A model generated the notes under the pieces. The model did not search any database. It was not told the DNA's origin and saw only the letters and a list, made by a program, of their open reading frames with translations. From positions 1-64,000 of the forward strand of contig NZ_JAMXMY010000027.1 of assembly GCF_024055795.1 (NCBI RefSeq): DNA of 64,000 bases, given 5' to 3'. Shown here piece by piece: positions 60,442 through 64,000 of the stretch; the first letter of the stretch is position 1, and each line of letters opens with the position of its first letter. The position numbers and the translations under genes are program-made. This DNA comes from Actinoallomurus purpureus (GTDB taxonomy: Bacteria; Actinomycetota; Actinomycetes; Streptosporangiales; Streptosporangiaceae).

Positions 60442-60600
60442 TCAGCTGCCACTGCCACCGTCAGCCGTCGGGATTTCCTCGTCGAGCTCCTCGACCAAGT
60501 CCTTAAGCACCTGCTTCTGCTTCGGGCTGGTCCCGGGGGCCTGCGCCTCGACGGTAGCCGCCTCCCGCAGCTCCTCGAGGTGGTTTTTCCAGCTGGGCAT
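60442..60600 (-). CDS. 52-residue charged helical peptide
   Basis: The ATG follows AAAGGAGAG. Sequence MPSWKNHLEELREAATVEAQ, then KQKQVLKDLVEELDEEIP and a Gly/Ser tail. Heptad-like Leu/Val spacing suggests an amphipathic or coiled-coil helix. A terminator lies 40 bp beyond the stop. No family recognised; possible antitoxin-like or protein-partner role is only a guess. Confidence 0.7.
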   Translation of the reverse strand: MPSWKNHLEELREAATVEAQAPGTSPKQKQVLKDLVEELDEEIPTADGGSGS

Positions 60601-60727
60601 TCCCGCTCTCCTTTAGTTTGTACGCGCCCTATAGGGGCCTGCAGGGTCAACAGTCCGCGAAGACGCTTGGCCGACCACCTCAACAACCCGCCCGACGCCG
60701 CACGGGGCCCGGCCGAGCTCGATCGCG

Positions 60728-61146
60728 GTGGCGGGTTCGCCGAGGAGTTCATCGCCGGGCCCGTGGCCTCTCACCGCGTCCCACTCGGTGGCCCGTGGGA
60801 TCGGCCGGCAGTGCGAGCGCGAGGAGCGCCGCGAGGCCGCCGTCAAGACCGCCGGCTTCAAAGCCACGACAGTCGAGAAGGCCCGCCAGCTCATCGCGGA
60901 CAAGGGCATCGTCCCCCTGCGCGGCCGCCGGGTTTTCCAGGTGTCTCCAGCGACGGCACCGCCACGTACAAGACCGCACCGCAGGGCTGCACCTGCGCCG
61001 CTGGCGTCAAGGGCCGCTACGCCTGCTACCACCGCGTCGCGGCGGCGTTGCTGGCGGCCTGCCCCCTCAAGAGACAGCCCCCGGAACGCGGTGACGAGAC
61101 CACCCGACCGGGGCCCCAACCGGACGCAGGAGGCCCCTACCCATGA
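60728..61146 (+). pseudogene. frameshifted SWIM zinc-finger protein
   Basis: One frame gives QCEREERREAAVKTAGFKAT and LIADKGIVPLRGRRVFQV; the next gives SSDGTATYKTAPQGCTCAAG, then a SWIM finger (CTC...CYH). Joined near 60944 by a 2-base deletion or 1-base insertion they form a compact SWIM protein. The C-terminal frame ends in TGA overlapping the next ATG (ATGA), which shows it was a translated operon gene. SWIM proteins bind DNA or protein in recombination-linked roles. Either a disabled gene or a sequencing error. Confidence 0.55.
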
Positions 61147-61466
61147 GGAACCGCAAGACCCACGACCGCGTGCGGGATCTCTACTACCGGGCCGGATACA
61201 TCGCCGGCCGCCGCGACGGCGCGCGCCCGGACTGGCGAGACGCCCTCACCGCCGTGCGCGACGCGCTCGACATCCCGTACCCGCGCACGGCAGGCGACGA
61301 GGAGATCTACAAGGAGATCCTCGACCGGCGGCTGATGCAGGCCCTCGTCACGCTGCGGAGCATCCTCGACCGCGACGACGCGGACGTGGCCTGGCACGTC
61401 GAGTACCTGCGGGCCAAGCTCGTCGAGATGCCCGCCGAGAGCTACCAGCGGTGGGCCGACGAGTAG
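61143..61466 (+). CDS. 107-residue conserved-looking hypothetical protein
   Basis: The ATG follows GCAGGAGG and overlaps the SWIM protein stop, so it is co-translated with it. Sequence is helical and charged (DRVRDLYYRAGYIAGRRDGA, YKEILDRRLMQALVTLRSIL, VEYLRAKLVEMPAESYQRW). No family recognised. A U-tract terminator follows 18 bp after the stop. Confidence 0.75.
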   Translation: MRNRKTHDRVRDLYYRAGYIAGRRDGARPDWRDALTAVRDALDIPYPRTAGDEEIYKEILDRRLMQALVTLRSILDRDDADVAWHVEYLRAKLVEMPAESYQRWADE

Positions 61467-61483
61467 CCGACACGACAGCGCAG

Positions 61484-61518
61484 AGACGCCCCGCCAGGTC
61501 GACCGGCGGGGCGTCTTT
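61484..61518 (+). terminator. intrinsic terminator with U-tract
   Basis: AGACGCCCCGCC pairs with GGCGGGGCGTCT and is followed by TTTGG, 18 bp after the stop of the small hypothetical gene. Confidence 0.8.
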
Positions 61519-61548
61519 GGTGCACGCGCCTCTCAGCGTAGACATCGT

Positions 61549-61554
61549 TAGGCT
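61549..61554 (+). promoter_or_regulatory. -10 box, probable leaderless cutA
   Basis: TAGGCT lies 7 bp before the ATG of cutA; no ribosome binding site intervenes. Spacing fits leaderless transcription. Confidence 0.35.
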
Positions 61555-61561
61555 CCGTTGT

Positions 61562-61876
61562 ATGGCGAAGTACGTACAGGTATCCACAACGGCGGACAAT
61601 CGCGAGACGGCGATCGAGTTGCTGAACTCGGCGGTCAAGGCGCGTCTTGCCGCGTCCGGCCAGGTCTTCGGGCCAGCGACTACGGCGTTTTGGCATCTGG
61701 GCGAGTTCGGCACCGGCGAAGAGTGGCAGGTCGTGCTCAAGACCGCCGAGGACCGCTATCCGGAATTGGAGGAGCATCTCCTCCATGCGCACCCGTGGGA
61801 CAACCCTGAGGTGTCCTTCACGCCTCTCGGTGGCTCGGCGGCGTACCTGGCCTGGGTGAGCCGGGCGACTGCCTGA
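61562..61876 (+). CDS. cutA: CutA1-like divalent-ion tolerance protein
   Basis: 104 residues. Trimer-forming CutA core: VQVSTTADNRETAIELLNSA, LAASGQVFGPATTAFWHLGE, EEWQVVLKTAEDRYPELEEHL, HPWDNPEVSFTPL and YLAWV. These are the canonical strand and helix boundaries of the CutA1 fold. Proposed roles are metal binding and signalling; its biochemical job is unsettled. Probably leaderless. The last 59 bp overlap the convergent XRE/TPR gene. Confidence 0.85.
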   Translation: MAKYVQVSTTADNRETAIELLNSAVKARLAASGQVFGPATTAFWHLGEFGTGEEWQVVLKTAEDRYPELEEHLLHAHPWDNPEVSFTPLGGSAAYLAWVSRATA

Positions 61877-63143
61877 GGAGTGTCTCAGCCTCATCGATCA
61901 GTTCGGCCACCGCGATCACGCCACGGTGCGGCTCCAGCCGCTTGAGCGTCTCTTCGATGCGGTGCCGCGGACGAACCGATGCGATGTCAGCGCACAGCAC
62001 GACCGCGCGGCGGGTGACGGCTGCGGCCTGCTCGATGTCGCCGTCATCGATGTGAGCATCCGCAAGCCACGTCAGGTACAGCGCCTTATCTCGCGCGTGC
62101 GTGTCCTCGTATCGATCAAGAGCGTCCGCAAGGGCGGGGATGGCGCGGCTCGGTTCGCCCAGGACGCTCCAGCAGCGGCCGGTCATGATCTGCAGCTCGG
62201 TTTGATCCACCCAGAGCGCCCAGTCCGGGCCTTGCCGATCGTGACCGCCGTCGAGTGCCTCACGTGCCAGATCGAGCGCCTGCTCAGTGGCTCGTGCGTT
62301 CCCGGCGACGGCATGGGCCCAAGCGGCGCGCTCGCGGAGCAACGCCTGGACTGCTCGAGGTGTCTCGTCGCTGTCCGCAACGCGACATGAGGCGTCGGCC
62401 TCGGAGGCGCCTGGCTGCCCGGTGCTGACCTTCTGATAGGCGAGGAACGCCAGCGAGTTGGCGATCAAGGATGTGTCTCCGGCATCCGATGCAGCAGTGA
62501 GGCTGTGCTTAAAGTGCTGACGGGCCGGCGCGTGCCGTCCGGCGTCAAAAGCGGCCCATCCGGCCTGCTGAGCCTGTTTGGCGATGACTCCCATGAGCGC
62601 GCGGCCAGTCGCGTCGGAATAGCTTGCCTTGTCGGCGATGGCGATCGTGGACTTCAGTTCGGCCGCGTAGACCGGATAGGTTTCCGCACCGCCCAGCACG
62701 TCATCCAGACGTCGGAGCCGGGCCGTCCGGTTATGTAGCCGTACGACCTCCTGTGTCCCGATCCGACGCCCACCATCGAGATTGGCAGCCCTGGGCATGG
62801 CGAGCCTGAGCCCGGCGGCCAGTGACGACCCCACGAACTCCCGACGGTCCACATCGTCCTCGCCTTCCCCGAAGAGTTCTTCTTCGGACATCTCGAACGC
62901 GCAGGCGTACAGGAGTCGGTAGCGCTCGCTGATCTCGTCCACGTCGCCGCGCTCCCAGCGCTTGACGTACGACAGCAGGCTCTCGTGGCTCGGAAGCCTG
63001 TTGCGCGCCTCTCCGGCGGCATCCGCAAGCCGGCGCGCCATCTCCGGCTTATCCCAGACGCGCGCCTTGCGCTCCTCCCGGATGCGGTCAGTCCACACCC
63101 TACGAACGTCGGCCATCGTGTTGCGTGCACCTTTGCCGAGCAT
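61818..63143 (-). CDS. XRE-family regulator with TPR-like C-terminus
   Basis: 441 residues. N-terminal helix-turn-helix (about 15-80; IREERKARVWDKPEMARRLA, SLLSYVKRWERG), then a helical array of TPR-like repeats to the end (YPVYAAELKSTIAIADKA, WAAFDAGRHAPARQHFKHSL, ALYLTWLADAHIDDGDIEQA). This is a large actinomycete class related to NsdA/BldD-side regulators. Start at 63143 or at the second ATG (63116), both with weak ribosome sites. Divergent from three overlapping small genes, its likely targets. Confidence 0.88.
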   Translation of the reverse strand: MLGKGARNTMADVRRVWTDRIREERKARVWDKPEMARRLADAAGEARNRLPSHESLLSYVKRWERGDVDEISERYRLLYACAFEMSEEELFGEGEDDVDRREFVGSSLAAGLRLAMPRAANLDGGRRIGTQEVVRLHNRTARLRRLDDVLGGAETYPVYAAELKSTIAIADKASYSDATGRALMGVIAKQAQQAGWAAFDAGRHAPARQHFKHSLTAASDAGDTSLIANSLAFLAYQKVSTGQPGASEADASCRVADSDETPRAVQALLRERAAWAHAVAGNARATEQALDLAREALDGGHDRQGPDWALWVDQTELQIMTGRCWSVLGEPSRAIPALADALDRYEDTHARDKALYLTWLADAHIDDGDIEQAAAVTRRAVVLCADIASVRPRHRIEETLKRLEPHRGVIAVAELIDEAETLLRQSPGSPRPGTPPSHREA

Positions 63144-63256
63144 CCCAGAGCACCCTCGCGTGCTCCGTCGTGCTCCGCATTGTCCTCTGTCGCTGCCTGG
63201 TACGCAGCCCCTTCACTGACCGTAGTCGAAACGCGACGGAATTCGGGAGGCGTCAG

Positions 63257-63589
63257 GTGCACGCGCAAACGAACCCTTCCCCACCTGTCGACACCGTCAG
63301 GGCCCTGGTGCTCAAGCTCGCGCCGCTGCTGCTGCGCGACGGCTTGAACGTCGCGGTGCGCTCAGACGGTGTCGTCGAGGTACGGAACCCCGGCGACACG
63401 CGGATGACGCAGCCGATCGTCGCCCGCGAACACCAGGGCGCGCTCTGGTGGTGGTGGGTCTGGTCGGGGCCGACCCGCGACGCTCCGCTCGAGTACGAGC
63501 CGATGGTGCCCGCTGACGACGTCGACGAGGCGGCCCGCCGTCTGTCGAACGTGCTCCGCGTCGCGGAGCCTGCCAGGGCAGAGCAGTGA
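63257..63589 (+). CDS. 110-residue hypothetical protein
   Basis: GTG start after GGGAGG. Sequence: LVLKLAPLLLRDGLNVAVRS, EVRNPGDTRMTQPIVAREHQ, ALWWWWVWSGPTRD. Soluble, Trp-rich centre. Short genes of this kind commonly sit beside XRE/TPR regulators in actinomycetes. First of three genes coupled by GTGA/ATGA overlaps. Function unknown. Confidence 0.78.
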   Translation: MHAQTNPSPPVDTVRALVLKLAPLLLRDGLNVAVRSDGVVEVRNPGDTRMTQPIVAREHQGALWWWWVWSGPTRDAPLEYEPMVPADDVDEAARRLSNVLRVAEPARAEQ

Positions 63590-63873
63590 TCGCGGGCATC
63601 CGGCACCTCGTCGGCATCGAGCCGGCCGGGCCGGTGCGTCCTCCGATCCGCCGTCCGGTCGTCACGGATCCGAGTCCTCAAGATCTCGCCGCGGTTCAGG
63701 CGGCCTGCCGCGACTGGGCGGTGATGTGGTCGCGTTGGCGGCGCGCGTACACGGCGTTCGCCACGTTCACCGCGGGCCCGCTCATCGTCGACGAGCCGGA
63801 CCCCGCGCGGCTGCTGCAACGGTGCCGGGAAGTCCGGTATGCCGTGGCACACGGTCAGGCGTTGATCGAATGA
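63586..63873 (+). CDS. 95-residue hypothetical protein
   Basis: GTG overlaps the previous stop (GTGA). Helical, with DWAVMWSRWRRAYTAFATFT and RLLQRCREVRYAVAHGQAL. No domain recognised. Co-translated with its neighbours; likely the same regulatory unit. Confidence 0.75.
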   Translation: MIAGIRHLVGIEPAGPVRPPIRRPVVTDPSPQDLAAVQAACRDWAVMWSRWRRAYTAFATFTAGPLIVDEPDPARLLQRCREVRYAVAHGQALIE

Positions 63874-64000
63874 GCATCGGCAACCAGGTCGGCGACTTCC
63901 GGCGCCTGCTCGATGAGGTGTCCGTGGTCGGGAATCCGAACCGAGAGGCGCAGCTGGCCGCGCTTGAGCGGCTCATCCACCTGTTCCCCGACGAGACACG
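63870..64000 (+). CDS. hypothetical protein, 5' part
   Basis: Starts in an ATGA overlap. The 43 residues visible (MSIGNQVGDFRRLLDEVSVV, LAALERLIHLFPDET) are helical and run past the window end. No family recognised. Confidence 0.65.
   Translation, partial: MSIGNQVGDFRRLLDEVSVVGNPNREAQLAALERLIHLFPDET

Overview
The window is high-GC DNA with GTG starts, many GTGA/ATGA gene overlaps, probable leaderless genes and large families of secreted proteins and two-component systems. This fits a filamentous soil actinomycete chromosome. Streptosporangiales or Thermomonosporaceae is my guess, held loosely. No rRNA, tRNA or CRISPR array was seen.

Layout. 0-6 kb: a secreted lectin-like protein, a FtsX-type ABC exporter, a frameshifted secreted protein, and an OmpR-type two-component system (TCS). 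6-15 kb: ordinary regulators and small enzymes (LysR/SDR, mycothiol-linked DinB-like protein, XRE-cupin, GNAT, AlkB, DUF1232-like membrane protein, AraC/saccharopine-dehydrogenase-like pair, metallophosphoesterase). At 15.2 kb lies a 45-residue peptide with a duplicated Cys motif. 15.6-17.7 kb: a pectin methylesterase and expansin operon aimed at plant cell walls. 18-26.3 kb: a sugar-nucleotide epimerase, a TCS, a polytopic membrane protein with a sequence-repeat insert, and a tightly overlapped five-gene operon (GT2, CofC-like transferase, methyltransferase, Sec/Tat-type Mo oxidoreductase, membrane protein). 26.4-33 kb: Pit phosphate transporter, secreted beta-propeller, a SUKH/WD40/HEAT-like fusion, a STAS protein and an Rpf lipoprotein. 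33-38.5 kb: a NarL-type kinase and regulator surrounding murein hydrolases (CHAP, GH25) that share an SH3-like module. 38.6-42 kb: HD-GYP protein, MarR, and a chimera of SnoaL-like and class II aldolase pieces.

42.2-47.4 kb: a second OmpR TCS, divergent from an ABC-2 exporter whose first permease carries a large external lectin-like domain. 47.4-56.7 kb: a damaged carbohydrate-utilisation operon. It has a lacI tail, a possible binding-protein tail, two sugar permeases separated by a lone TnpB (IS200/IS605) element, then two very large six-hairpin glycosidase-like proteins. 56.7-64 kb: gene-poor ground with short genes, a serine-recombinase remnant, a beta-solenoid membrane protein, a frameshifted SWIM protein, CutA, an XRE/TPR regulator and three overlapping small genes running off the end.

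Themes: two paralogous TCS-ABC exporter modules, several secreted wall-active enzymes (own peptidoglycan and plant polysaccharide), and repeated gene wreckage (five or more truncated or frameshifted genes) concentrated at 33, 40-41, 47 and 57-61 kb, which marks these as recombination-prone spots. The best candidates for something undescribed are the twin-Cys-motif peptide, the proline-rich 37-residue gene, the SUKH/WD40/HEAT fusion and the GT2-to-Mo-oxidoreductase operon.
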